Positions 17,106 to 25,578 of a stretch of DNA of 64,000 nt are shown here, piece after piece. The position numbers and the translations under genes were made by a program. This stretch comes from Roseimaritima multifibrata (lineage in GTDB: Bacteria > Planctomycetota > Planctomycetia > Pirellulales > Pirellulaceae). The stretch is taken from contig NZ_CP036262.1 in NCBI RefSeq assembly GCF_007741495.1, forward strand, positions 4,216,001 to 4,280,000, written 5' to 3'. The notes beneath the pieces were generated by a model. It was not told the DNA's origin. It made no database searches and worked only from the letters and a program-made list of their open reading frames with translations. Every line of letters begins with the position of its first letter. Within the stretch, counting starts at the first letter, position 1.

Positions 17106-18353
17106 ATGCAAATTCAAAAACATATTGTGACTCTTGAATGGTTCACCGCCCTCGTTGCGTTGCTTTTACCTATGACGGTTTGCGAAGCGAATGAGCCGCT
17201 TACCCCTGCAAAAAGGCCGCTAAAGGTATTCATCCTAACGGGGCAATCGAACATGCAAGGGCATGCTCAGGTTCGCACCATCGATGCGATACAGCTAAAC
17301 CCGCAAGCAGCTCCTCTGCTAAAGCTGATGAAAAATGAGGACGGCACGCTTCGGACATGCGAGCGAACCTGGATCTCGTCGATTGGCTCCGCTCAAGAAG
17401 AACAAACCGGACGCCTAACCGCTGGTTTCGGTGCTGCCGCAAACGGGCCCAAAATCGGTCCCGAGTTCACGTTTGGACTCGAGATGGAAGCGACGCACGA
17501 AGACCCCATCCTGATCATCAAAACCGCCTGGGGCGGAAAGAGCCTAAACACAGATTTCCGTCCTCCCAGTGCCGGCCCATACGAATTCAATGCCCAACAA
17601 CTGGAAAATTTCAAGAAACAAAACAAGGACATCGACAAAATCCTGGCGGATAAAACCGACGCGACAGGTCGGTACTACCACCTGATGATCGATCACGTGA
17701 AATCCGTACTGGCAGATATCTCTCGTGTCTATCCAGAATACGATAAAGCGCAAGGTTACGAGCTGGCAGGGATTGTCTGGTTCCAGGGCTGGAATGACAT
17801 GGTCGACGGTGGCAGTTACCCCAACCGGAATCAGTCGGGTGGATACGACCAATACAGCACACTTCTGACTCACTTCATCCGCGATGTACGGAAAGATCTG
17901 GACTCACCCAATCTGCCATTTGTGATCGGTGTTATGGGCGTCGGCGGGCCGACGAATCTGTACGGCCCGGATCAACAACGCTATCTGACGGTTCATCAGG
18001 GTTTCCGTGACGCGATGGCGGCTCCCGCTTCCATGCCAGAATTCAAAGGGAACGTCGCCGTTGTGCTCACCGAAAACTACTGGGATACCGAATTTGTTAC
18101 CCTGCGAAATCAAGAGCGATCCTTCAAGCCTCAGGTCGATAAAATCAAGGCCGAGATGAAAGAAGGCAGTCTAAGTCGCGATCAAGGAATGGCCGCGATC
18201 GACAAAATCTACAATGCCAATTTTGACCAGAGGCAAATGCGGATCCTAAAAGAGAGCGTCTCAAACCAAGACTATCACTATCTGGGATCCGCAGGAATCA
18301 TCGGCCAGATTGGGCAAGGTTTTTCCCAAGCAATGAATACGATGATTGAGTGA
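17106..18353 (+). CDS. SASA/CE6-type acetylesterase (sialate O-acetylesterase-like)
   Basis: The start is ATG 17106; an in-frame TTG four codons upstream is less likely. The 415-residue product has a signal peptide (residues 1-29) and a SGNH-type hydrolase domain of the DUF303/sialate O-acetylesterase family: the nucleophile Ser48 in VFILTGQSNMQGHA, IGPEFTFGLEM (oxyanion region), IIKTAWGGKSL, and AGIVWFQGWNDM, which is typical of the family. The catalytic His was not placed with certainty. The likely activity is removal of O-acetyl groups from a polysaccharide or sialic acid-like sugar in the periplasm. It is divergent from the GH36-like gene and convergent with the propeller-like gene 28 bases away, and fits with the nearby CE7-type esterase. 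Confidence 0.8.
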   Translation: MQIQKHIVTLEWFTALVALLLPMTVCEANEPLTPAKRPLKVFILTGQSNMQGHAQVRTIDAIQLNPQAAPLLKLMKNEDGTLRTCERTWISSIGSAQEEQTGRLTAGFGAAANGPKIGPEFTFGLEMEATHEDPILIIKTAWGGKSLNTDFRPPSAGPYEFNAQQLENFKKQNKDIDKILADKTDATGRYYHLMIDHVKSVLADISRVYPEYDKAQGYELAGIVWFQGWNDMVDGGSYPNRNQSGGYDQYSTLLTHFIRDVRKDLDSPNLPFVIGVMGVGGPTNLYGPDQQRYLTVHQGFRDAMAAPASMPEFKGNVAVVLTENYWDTEFVTLRNQERSFKPQVDKIKAEMKEGSLSRDQGMAAIDKIYNANFDQRQMRILKESVSNQDYHYLGSAGIIGQIGQGFSQAMNTMIE

Positions 18354-18381
18354 TCGCCGCCCAATGTTGTTGCTACCCAGC

Positions 18382-19320
18382 TCACGGACGGGCTGCTTCT
18401 TCGTCCCAGCGAACCTTGTAGATTCGCTGTTCGGGCAGGGTCACCGGCGGTGCCTCGATGAATCGAATGGTATGGCTCCACCACTCTTGCGGTGACGCTT
18501 GATGGAACACAATCCGTTTCGACCCCGAATGCACGTCAACCGATTTGATTTTCACCGGATCGCCGAACCCTTCGGCGACACGAAACGTTCCAGCATTCTG
18601 ATCAAAGTGTAAAACCTGGGTATTGGTGGTCACAAAAAGCTGTCTGCCATCGTGGGCAGGCGACAGGTCATGGCCGCCTGTTGTTGGAAGCGGGTGCCGA
18701 GCGACGACGCTCCATCCATCCGACGAAGCGTTTGACTTGATTTCCAATATCTCATCGGTTCCCATCGCCCATAAACGCTCGCGAACGCCATCCCAAACCG
18801 TGCCATGAGCTCCCTTTAGCGGAATTCGATGAAACGCGGATGCGGGTTTCTCTGAATCCTCTTGCGAGAAAAACTGAACTTCGTCACCCGACGTGCTTGA
18901 TGCCACGGCGATCTGTTTACCAGGCAGCAGACACGCACTATGCGCATTACGAACCTGAGCGAAAAAGAGGCAGCGTTTGCTCTCGCGTTCAATCAACGCC
19001 ACGCCTTGCGACGAAGACGTTATCAACAACCAGCCACCTTCATACGGCTTACAATCATCCGTCGTCTGGAACCTCGATCGATATTCCTTAGGGATCTCGG
19101 GGGAATCACTAGCTTCCCACGTCCATAAGGTTTCCGTGGGGGAGTCAGGATCGATCACGACCACCTTCTCGGCTCCGCAGAAGATTAATCGTTCCGTTTC
19201 GACTTCATCCGCTGACACAGGACCAATCATCAAGATCAGAGTCCCGATCAGAGCACCAACCCGAGCAGTCGCCAGCCTGGAAAAAGCATAGGGTTCCGTA
19301 ACGCAAACAGGATAAGGCAT
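18382..19320 (-). CDS. Exported beta-propeller-like protein (DUF6528-like)
   Basis: The start is placed at ATG 19320; the frame runs 23 codons further to a TTG at 19389, which would spoil the signal peptide. The 312-residue product has a signal segment (VGALIGTLILMIGPVSA, residues about 20-37) and repeated strands with W/G-D patterns: LIFCGAEKVVVIDPD, GGWLLITSSSQGVALIE, AHSACLLPGKQIAVASS, AHGTVWDGVRERLWAMG, GGHDLSPAHDGRQLFVTT. This looks like a six- or seven-bladed propeller. I recall similar proteins labelled DUF6528, but the match is from memory. Binding or scaffolding is more likely than catalysis. It ends 28 bases from the SASA-type esterase on the other strand. Confidence 0.6.
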   Translation of the reverse strand: MPYPVCVTEPYAFSRLATARVGALIGTLILMIGPVSADEVETERLIFCGAEKVVVIDPDSPTETLWTWEASDSPEIPKEYRSRFQTTDDCKPYEGGWLLITSSSQGVALIERESKRCLFFAQVRNAHSACLLPGKQIAVASSTSGDEVQFFSQEDSEKPASAFHRIPLKGAHGTVWDGVRERLWAMGTDEILEIKSNASSDGWSVVARHPLPTTGGHDLSPAHDGRQLFVTTNTQVLHFDQNAGTFRVAEGFGDPVKIKSVDVHSGSKRIVFHQASPQEWWSHTIRFIEAPPVTLPEQRIYKVRWDEEAARP

Positions 19321-19630
19321 CGCAGATATTAGCCGTGGAAGGTCGGAAGAAGAATGTGACGCCCCCAGTTTAGTCGTTTTAAATACCAATAGAAACTATC
19401 ACCAATCAAGCAATTCGCGTATCACTTCCTGTCTCACTAAGATGCGGGTGACACACGCATTGAATTCCAGCGACGGCAGCGGTGTTTATCGTTTGGGATC
19501 GTACCGTGGAAGCCGCGTCAATTCTCTTTCGATGCGGCACCAGTTTTGCGTCTGGTTCCGATCGGTTCCGTACACCGCCGGGTGAATTCCCACGACAGCA
19601 TCCATTGAACCGATTTACTCAAGTAAAAAA
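19321..19630. other. Intergenic region, no feature recognised
   Basis: This 310-base region lies between divergent genes and should hold the promoters of both. I see no repeat family member, RNA gene or small reading frame with a ribosome binding site that I would support. Confidence 0.4.
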
Positions 19631-20362
19631 ATGAGCGTCCCAATCGCCCCACTTCACGAGACGTTGGACCGGCCTAACACGTTGGTTCTCTCCTATGTCG
19701 GCATTCGCCGTGCAATCGGTGTTAGTGGCCTGCTGTTACCGATCCTCCTTGGACCGGCTGGATGGTTGTTTGGAATCGACATTCAAGACAACATGAGCAG
19801 CTACTACCACACTCCTCTCCGGGATATCTTTGTGGGGACGCTTTGTGCGATTGGCATCTTTTTGTTCTGCTACCGCGGTTACGACTGGGTAGAGAACTGG
19901 ACTGCAAACCTGGGATGTGCGTCCGCTTTAGGCGTCGCACTCTTTCCGCTGGACTTTAATAGCGATCCATTGATGCAGAAGTCGTTGACCGGTTACCTCC
20001 ACACGGTCAGTGGCGGCATTTTTTTCCTTACCCTGGCGTTCTACTCGTTCCACCATTTTCCTCGCGATTCAAAGCGGGAACAGGAAACCCATCTGTTTGA
20101 ACGCTCGCTTATCTATCGCTCCAGTGGCCTAGTCATCCTAACATCCATGCTGGCAATGGGCGTCTATCTGTTTTTGCTTCCCACGGGATGGAAACAATCA
20201 CTCAACGACTACAATTTTCTATTCTGGATGGAATGGATTGCGATCTGGTCCTTTGCTGCGGCATGGCTGGCAAAAGGACGAACTATTTTTGCCGACATCG
20301 CCGTGGACGTTTTGGCCTATTCCAGTGCATTAGTCCTCAAGCGTGATGACAGCGAATCATAG
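19631..20362 (+). CDS. Integral membrane protein, DUF998-like
   Basis: This 243-residue protein has about six to seven hydrophobic helices: residues about 25-48 (AIGVSGLLLPILLGPAGWLFG), 65-83, 95-112, 122-143, 168-188 and 200-220. A conserved-looking SSYYHTPLRDIFVG loop follows the first helix, and WTANLGCASALGVALFP and GYLHTVSGGIFFLTLAFYSFHHF carry polar or aromatic residues inside membrane helices. It resembles DUF998-type proteins, which have no known function. No signal peptide or soluble domain is present. The gene is monocistronic by eye, with the convergent AI-2E permease ending 122 bases away. Confidence 0.6.
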   Translation: MSVPIAPLHETLDRPNTLVLSYVGIRRAIGVSGLLLPILLGPAGWLFGIDIQDNMSSYYHTPLRDIFVGTLCAIGIFLFCYRGYDWVENWTANLGCASALGVALFPLDFNSDPLMQKSLTGYLHTVSGGIFFLTLAFYSFHHFPRDSKREQETHLFERSLIYRSSGLVILTSMLAMGVYLFLLPTGWKQSLNDYNFLFWMEWIAIWSFAAAWLAKGRTIFADIAVDVLAYSSALVLKRDDSES

Positions 20363-20484
20363 TTATTTACTCGCTTGCGTTCGCTACCGGTTTTCGGGCC
20401 GGAGGGGTCGCGCCCTTCCGCTGAGAATTTGAGGGCTAGGATCTCGGCTGCCTACAATCTTACTCGCACCCTATTTGTTGCAAG

Positions 20485-21645
20485 TCACTGAGTGACAGAC
20501 GCGCCAACCGATCGGGTACTGGTTGATTCCTGTGAAGATTCGGTTTGATTAGGACGGCTTCCCAAAATGGCAGCAAGAGGTGCAAGTCCGTCGTATTGTT
20601 CGCAGGCCATTCTCGCGGCGATAAGGATGGGGACTGAGAGAAAGACTCCCATCATTCCCCACATCCAGCCCCATACGACGACCGACAAGAAAACCAACAC
20701 GGGACTCATCTCTAATGTCCGCCCCAAAATGGCGGGAGTGATGAACTGTCCTTCGATCGTCGTTAGCGTGATGTAGGTACCTGCCACAATGAACGCGTAA
20801 TACGCCGCTTCAAAATCGACCAATGCAACAAGGAAAATCACGCACGCGCCAAAAAGCGCACCAACGATGGGGATAAAATTGAGCGTCGTCGCCATCACTC
20901 CCCAAAGCACGGGAGTCGGCATCCCCAGTCCCCACATCGATATGCCGACCGCGAACCCGAGTCCAATATTGATCGTGCTGACCTGAGCAAGGTAGCTGCC
21001 CAGCCCCTCTTGGACGTGTTCAACGACTCCGATCAACTGTTTCCGCGCCGTCAACGTTGGGAGTGCACGCATAATATTGCGAAGTAAATCATCCCCTGTC
21101 GCTAAGAGGAAACAGAGCAAGACGCCGGATACGACCAGGAAGGAAACGAGATTTCCCGTTCCGTTCAGGATCGTCAAATTAGTGCTCCATGCAGCCGGCT
21201 TCACCTCAACCGGCACCGGCTCTTCCTCCGCGGCCACCTCCACAGCATCCCCTGTAGTCATATCGTCTGTCGCTCGATTGAAGTACTCAACCTTCTCCAG
21301 CACAAACGAAAGGCGGTCCTTTGCGGTCGCAACATGGGCGGGCGCGTTTTGGACAATTTCCTGAGCCGGATCGATGACAAGGTAGGTCCCCAACGCCAAT
21401 ACACCACCCAGCAGTACCATCACCCCCGCGGCACTAAACCCGGCGGGAATCCCCCACCTACCCGCTTGCCGGACGATTGGGCGAAGCGTTAAGTAGGCGA
21501 ATACCGCAGTGATCACCGGGATAAACAAAGACCGAGCAAAATACAATGCGTACAAAACCAACATGACGGCGCAGACATTGACAGCAACGGAACGTACCGA
21601 CATCTGGGCGTTTGAATCTTCGTTGGAATCGATTTCTACGTCCAT
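20485..21645 (-). CDS. AI-2E family transporter (permease 1)
   Basis: This 386-residue protein has the AI-2E/YdiK/PerM arrangement: a cytosolic N-terminus, two helices close together (LYALYFARSLFIPVITAVFAYLTLRPIV), one more (GVMVLLGGVLALGTYLVI), a long soluble insert (about residues 95-160), and a C-terminal block of five helices with the family signatures LPTLTARKQLIGVVEHVQEGLGSYL and PTPVLWGVMATTLNFIPIVGALFG, LVIMPPW-like ending VFLSVPILIAARMACEQ. Members export small molecules or ions (AI-2, Na+/H+ antiport, or indole-like compounds have been proposed); the substrate here is unknown. A second, diverged member lies at 22675-23718. A 600-base gap with no clear gene precedes it. Confidence 0.85.
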   Translation of the reverse strand: MDVEIDSNEDSNAQMSVRSVAVNVCAVMLVLYALYFARSLFIPVITAVFAYLTLRPIVRQAGRWGIPAGFSAAGVMVLLGGVLALGTYLVIDPAQEIVQNAPAHVATAKDRLSFVLEKVEYFNRATDDMTTGDAVEVAAEEEPVPVEVKPAAWSTNLTILNGTGNLVSFLVVSGVLLCFLLATGDDLLRNIMRALPTLTARKQLIGVVEHVQEGLGSYLAQVSTINIGLGFAVGISMWGLGMPTPVLWGVMATTLNFIPIVGALFGACVIFLVALVDFEAAYYAFIVAGTYITLTTIEGQFITPAILGRTLEMSPVLVFLSVVVWGWMWGMMGVFLSVPILIAARMACEQYDGLAPLAAILGSRPNQTESSQESTSTRSVGASVTQ

Positions 21646-22245
21646 AAAACGGCTCGTAAGAATAGGGTTTGTCCCTGCATGTCGATCAGCACAAGAACGT
21701 CGGTACGTCCATCAATCACCTCGTCACAGCGGCACTTTTCATGCCAAGCCTGTTCATGCCTGGACCCAATCCATTGATCCACGGCCGGATTCAGGTTTGC
21801 GGATGGTTTACACATTGACAGCAGATCGATTCGGCTCACGGCGATCCAGTCACGCTCTTTTGGAGGCCTCGCGCGCCGGCGATGCGGTTTCCTGCCAGAT
21901 GTTTGATTGCCATTGCTCGCGAAATGACCACATTGGCTAAGGAATGAGCTAAAATCGTTATAAACGTCACGGTTCTGAACCGTTTGCGGTCACCGGCACA
22001 GGGTTTGCGTACTATTGGCCCCAACCAAATAAATCGCTGGCGATTGCGAACTACAGTGAACCGTCCGGGGACGACTTGTCCGCAAGATGTTCAATCCTTC
22101 TGTTCAAAAAACGCCTGTTCGCTGGCTACCACCATCATTTGAGAAAATGCGATAGTGATCGACGGCCAGCTTACTTGGTGCACCACGATTTCCAGCCATC
22201 TTCCTAACCGACCACCTACCTAGACTGACTCAAAGGAACAGCAAC
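21646..22245. other. Intergenic region of about 600 bases, no gene supported
   Basis: The region between the two divergent genes contains only reading frames with implausible composition. I see no member of the dispersed repeat families and no clear hairpin terminator. It presumably holds promoters for the AI-2E permease and for the 82-residue protein. Confidence 0.4.
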
Positions 22246-22494
22246 ATGTCTGAACCAATTACTCCAGATCAAAATGATCACATGGCGTCCGTTAAAGACG
22301 CCGCTCGCCGGACCGCAACCCGCGCCGCACAGTCCGCTGTAGAAACCTCGCAAGACTATGCCGAACATTATGTTGCCGAACCAGCAAAAGACCTCTTCTC
22401 TCTTGCCAAGGAATACGCAAAAGAGAAGCCCGATGTCGCGGCAATGTGGGCGTTCGGTCTGGGTATCATCGTCGGCTGGAAACTGAAGCCCTAA
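22246..22494 (+). CDS. Small protein with C-terminal membrane helix (DUF883/YqjD-like layout)
   Basis: The 82-residue product has an amphipathic, Ala/Lys/Glu-rich N-terminal helix (MASVKDAARRTATRAAQSAVETSQDYAEHY, residues 12-41) and one C-terminal hydrophobic segment (VAAMWAFGLGIIVGWKLKP, residues 64-82). This is the layout of YqjD/ElaB/DUF883 proteins, which sit in the inner membrane and bind ribosomes or take part in stress responses in enterobacteria. Sequence identity to that family is not clear to me. A good ribosome binding site (AAAGGAACAG) lies before ATG 22246. The AI-2E permease 2 starts 180 bases later on the same strand. Confidence 0.65.
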   Translation: MSEPITPDQNDHMASVKDAARRTATRAAQSAVETSQDYAEHYVAEPAKDLFSLAKEYAKEKPDVAAMWAFGLGIIVGWKLKP

Positions 22495-22674
22495 CCCTTG
22501 CGGTCTTCGGTCGCTGCAGCAATGCTGCAGCCTCCGCTGAAACGACTGGCCGCCGCCACTATCGATTTCCGATCGCTGGAGGATCCTCCCCAAATATCCC
22601 ACAAGAAAACCTGTTGCGATGATAGCGCGATTGCAGGCGAAGGGGTGCCAACCTTAAAGCCACATAGATTAACC

Positions 22675-23718
22675 ATGCCTGAACCGTCCCATCGTCGCGA
22701 GCGTCTGATCTCCGACACGATGACCATCATCGCTTTGATTGTCGTGACCCTTGCAGCGATTGGCATTCTGTTCGTTGCCAGGCACTTCTTGATGCTGGTG
22801 TTTGGTGCGGTCTTAATCGGCGTTGTTGTCAATCGGGTCGCTGGAATAGTGAATCGGTGGCTGCCATGGGACTGGAAACGAATCTATCGCGTTGGATTTG
22901 TCTTGCTGGCGGCGGTCCTATTTTTTATCGGAGGAAGTTTCGGGTTCGCGAGTTCCATCGGCGATCAAATTGTCAAATTCTCTGAAAGGGTCGACACTTC
23001 GGCAACGCGAGTCATCGAAGCCGCCGAGGACCAACCAATCGTCAAACGGTTTCGTGAAGAAGTCAGTTTAGGAAAGATGTTGCCGTCGTCTGGCAAGTCG
23101 CTCGGGTTGGCGAAGACGCTTTTTGCTTCCACCTTCGGAGCGCTCACCGATGTCTTGATTCTTGTGATCCTAGGGGCGTACTTTTCGGTCTCTCCCAAGA
23201 CCTACCAGACCGGAGCGCTACGTGTGCTGCCGGTCGCATGGCGTGAACCAGCCAAAACATTATTCTCCGATTCAGCCGCAACACTTTGGCGATGGATGCT
23301 TGGTCGCCTATTAGCGACGACGATCGTCGGAGTTTGTTTTGGAATCGGCTTGGCTCTACTGGGTGTTCCGTTGCCGTTGGAACTTGGGGTCTTCGCCGGG
23401 CTGGTGACGTTTGTTCCAAACTTAGGAGGCATCGCGGCGGTCCTTCCAGCCCTGCTGCTCGCTTCGGGCGAAGGGTCGTCCTCGGTAATTGGCGTGCTGG
23501 TCCTCTACCTAGTGATTCAGTTCGGCGAAAGTTACCTGATCACTCCACTGGTCCAGCAAAAGCAAGTCGAACTGCCACCCGCGATGGTGATTCTGGCTCA
23601 AGTTGTCGCCGGCTTGCTATTTGGAGTCTGGGGAATCATGTTCGCCACCCCACTGGTTGCATTGGCCTTGCTATGGGTCCGTCGTGTCTATGTCGAAAAT
23701 TACTTGGAATCCGCGTAG
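22675..23718 (+). CDS. AI-2E family transporter (permease 2)
   Basis: The start is placed at ATG 22675 (MPEPSHRRERLISDTM); the frame is open for 59 codons upstream to a TTG, but that part reads like noncoding DNA (SSVAAAMLQPPL) and begins just behind the 82-residue gene. The 347-residue product has the AI-2E arrangement: helices at about 20-60 (IIALIVVTLAAIGILFVARHFLMLVFGAVLIGVVV), 75-97, a soluble middle (DQIVKFSERVDTSATRVIEAAED), and a C-terminal bundle including PLPLELGVFAGLVTFVPNLGGIAAVLPALLLA and LVQQKQVELPPAMVILAQVVAGLLFGVWGIMFATPLVALALLWV, the family signature. It differs strongly from permease 1 at 20485 and is therefore not a recent duplicate. Confidence 0.85.
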   Translation: MPEPSHRRERLISDTMTIIALIVVTLAAIGILFVARHFLMLVFGAVLIGVVVNRVAGIVNRWLPWDWKRIYRVGFVLLAAVLFFIGGSFGFASSIGDQIVKFSERVDTSATRVIEAAEDQPIVKRFREEVSLGKMLPSSGKSLGLAKTLFASTFGALTDVLILVILGAYFSVSPKTYQTGALRVLPVAWREPAKTLFSDSAATLWRWMLGRLLATTIVGVCFGIGLALLGVPLPLELGVFAGLVTFVPNLGGIAAVLPALLLASGEGSSSVIGVLVLYLVIQFGESYLITPLVQQKQVELPPAMVILAQVVAGLLFGVWGIMFATPLVALALLWVRRVYVENYLESA

Positions 23719-24120
23719 GTTCTTTATTTCGCTTCGGTCCCCGCGACGGCATCGCCCGTTCTCATTTTGACACAGGCCATTGCCCCCATTCGCACGGGCA
23801 CTCGCTGACTGGGGACAAAGGAACAGCAAGGATTCACAAAAGCTCAGTGAGCTTCGCCTGCACGTGACGCCAAAACCTTCGCAGCCTACCAATCCTCACA
23901 CGGCCTGGCCGCTAGGCGAGATACTTGACGATTCGCCAGGCAATTTCGATTTCGGCACACCGATTGCTTTATCATCAACTGCCTAAGACTGAGGTCCTGC
24001 ACTACAATTACGTGCTATCGACAGCTACCGCCTCAAGATGGCCCGCTGATCGCACGAGGGTACTTCGGCGATTAAATCGGGTCCCATGAACTCCCCCCAT
24101 TAAACATTGGTTTAACAAGC
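23719..24120. other. Intergenic region, no feature recognised
   Basis: These 402 bases hold no supported gene. The stretch from about 24080 has an AT-rich CCATTAAACATTGGTTTAAC segment (TTAAAC/GTTTAA inverted pair around CATTG) just upstream of the small lipoprotein gene, which could be part of its promoter or an operator. Confidence 0.35.
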
Positions 24121-24300
24121 ATGTTTCAAAGCAAGAAAAAATTCCGCGTAATCCCATTGCTATTCGCTCTTTCGATCGGTTTTGTGGCTTTCGGCTGCGA
24201 ACAAAAAGAGAAGATTGTCGACATCGAAACCCCAGGGGCGAACGTGCAAATCGATCGCTCCAACGATACAGGCGAAGTGGATGTCAAAGTAACCCATTGA
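24121..24300 (+). CDS. Small lipoprotein (59 residues)
   Basis: This gene codes 59 residues. A basic start (MFQSKKKFR) is followed by a hydrophobic run and a lipobox VAFGC (Cys at residue 25), so the mature part would be a lipid-anchored peptide of 35 residues (CEQKEKIVDIETPGANVQID...). The acidic, beta-like tail (VDIETPGANVQIDRSNDTGEVDVKVTH) resembles the C-terminal tail of the next small protein (IQIDTEKVKEDTS). Function is unknown. It lies 101 bases before the 73-residue protein and may be co-transcribed. Confidence 0.6.
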   Translation: MFQSKKKFRVIPLLFALSIGFVAFGCEQKEKIVDIETPGANVQIDRSNDTGEVDVKVTH

Positions 24301-24401
24301 TGCTTTGACGAATTCGTCGATTGTTTTTGCCTAACACCTCGCAATAAGAAGCAAGCGAACGGCGTATTCACCGTTCGACCACCTAACCTGGATTCAAGAA
24401 C

Positions 24402-24623
24402 ATGCGTGCCATCATCGTTGTAGCCATTGTCGTTTTAGTGTTGGCCCTAGTTGGCTGGATTCAGTTCAGCTCGCCAGACGGCAATCCAACGATCCAGATC
24501 GACACCGAAAAGGTAAAAGAGGATACATCAACGCTAGTGGAAAAAGCCAAAGGGGCGGCCGAAGAGGTCGACCGCCGGGTCGACGTCGATGTTGATACCA
24601 GCCCCAAGCCCGCATCCGAATAG
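24402..24623 (+). CDS. Small membrane-anchored protein (73 residues)
   Basis: The product has one N-terminal hydrophobic helix (residues 3-21, AIIVVAIVVLVLALVGWIQ), then a charged, helical periplasmic or cytosolic tail (TEKVKEDTSTLVEKAKGAAEEVDRRVDVDVD). The composition recalls short bacterial YtxH- or CsbD-like stress proteins, but no family is claimed. Its TAG stop lies in the first unit of the heptamer repeat (24619-24660), so slippage there would not change the protein unless it removed the stop codon itself. It follows the small lipoprotein by 101 bases. Confidence 0.6.
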   Translation: MRAIIVVAIVVLVLALVGWIQFSSPDGNPTIQIDTEKVKEDTSTLVEKAKGAAEEVDRRVDVDVDTSPKPASE

Positions 24624-24660
24624 GCAATAGGCAATAGGCAATAGGCAATAGGCAATAGGC
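24619..24660. repeat. Heptamer tandem repeat, six copies of AATAGGC
   Basis: Six perfect copies of AATAGGC (42 bases) begin inside the last codons of the 73-residue gene: the first unit supplies the A of the final GAA codon and the TAG stop. Repeats of this type (7-base short tandem repeats) are best known from cyanobacteria; here the copy number should be prone to slippage. Confidence 0.9.
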
Positions 24661-24829
24661 AATTTTGCCCGTGTGAATTGTGCGTGGCGCATTCATACTT
24701 GGCTGTCCAGCGCGGCGGCACTTAGACAGTCTACGGACGGTCTGCTCGCATCCGTTGGCGACAAAGACGATGTGTTGGCCCCCACTATCTCTCTCAAAAA
24801 ACCGGGGGGCTAACAATGTCCCGGCGACG

Positions 24830-25020
24830 TCACTGCCATAGCTAACGTCGCCAGACGGTGGTTGCTGATGCATTGTTACCACGACGGCACCACTCACGTC
24901 GCTGACCTGCAAACCCGCGAAAGCAGATTCAAGAGAGCGTTCATTCGCGGGGGACGCGAAATCGATAGGCGACTTATTGCCGGTCTGTCCACGCTCTGGC
25001 GAGCGTAGCGACGAGAGTCA
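24830..25020 (+). repeat. Dispersed repeat F1 with downstream box
   Basis: Contains CATAGCTAACGTCGCCAGAC (24837-24856; also at 3605-3624 with one change) and a full F1 element around 24950-25015 (GGGACGCGAAATCGATAGG, TTATTGCCGGTCTGTCC, ACGCTCTGGCGAGCGTAGC). This makes up most of the 955-base gap 24624-25578 together with copy B of the palindromic family and a second F1 copy near 25385-25460. Confidence 0.65.
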
Positions 25021-25055
25021 TCGCGTTGACGCTCCAAGCCCGCCGGCTGCACAAA

Positions 25056-25205
25056 GAGTTCCGTTTTCGGGTTTGCCGTGGGGGCTCAAAACTGGCAGCT
25101 ACCAACTTGCTCGATCGAAAACGGGCGGAGAAGAACGAAGTGAAGGGGCAAGCTTTAGGTGGCTTGCCAGTTGTATTACCAACTGGGACAAGCCCGACGG
25201 AAACT
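25056..25205 (+). repeat. Dispersed palindromic element, copy B
   Basis: Reads GAGTTCCGTTTTCGGG..., AAACTGGCAGCTACC, CGATCGAAA, and ends GCCAGTTGTATTACCAACTGG followed by GACAAGCCCGACGGAAAC. It is the same element as the copies near 3240, 51423 and 56448. The outer arms can pair; the central palindrome seen in copy C is not preserved here. Confidence 0.65.
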
Positions 25206-25219
25206 TACAGGGCTCACAA

Positions 25220-25292
25220 TCCCAACCCGCCGCGTCAGCGAGGGACAGCAATCACCTGGACGCGTTCCCTCGCTGACGCAGCGGGTTTGGAT
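25220..25292. repeat. Near-perfect 27-bp inverted repeat
   Basis: The arm at 25220-25246 (ATCCCAACCCGCCGCGTCAG followed by CGAGGGA) and the arm at 25266-25292 pair over 27 bases with two mismatches and a 19-base loop. The same left arm is found at 56272-56298, with a shortened right arm (56318-56332). Confidence 0.8.
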
Positions 25293-25384
25293 CTTCTCAT
25301 GCCTTACCGCACAGCAGCAACCTGCTTGGAATTCGTCAGGTTTAATATTCGCGTCGCCGTTGAAAGAACGCTCCGTTAACGCTG

Positions 25385-25460
25385 CTTTCGCGGAAAACGT
25401 GAAATCTATTGGCAACGTATTGATGGAATTTCCACGCTCTGGCGAGCGTCGCTACGTGCC
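25385..25460 (+). repeat. Dispersed repeat F1, additional copy
   Basis: Contains GGAAAACGTGAAATCTATTG and CCACGCTCTGGCGAGCGTCG, the F1 pattern. It lies upstream of the RND adaptor gene. No gene is supported in this stretch. Confidence 0.55.
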
Positions 25461-25578
25461 AGCAGGTGAAAAGATGTCCACCTTCTCTGTTTTCCTTAAT
25501 TACAATCAACTAATTTGGCCCCGCCCTGGTGTCGATTTCGCATTGCCCTGTAAATCCTCCCTCTCCTTTGTAGATCCC

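Noticed and set aside
22498-22674. Upstream extension of the AI-2E permease 2 frame by 59 codons
   Set aside because: It begins at a TTG immediately after the 82-residue gene, has unusual composition, and ATG 22675 gives a normal family N-terminus.
25159-25578. Upstream extension of the RND adaptor frame by 140 codons
   Set aside because: The extra part is composed of dispersed repeats (B and the 27-bp palindrome), and the frame at ATG 25579 starts just before the membrane anchor.
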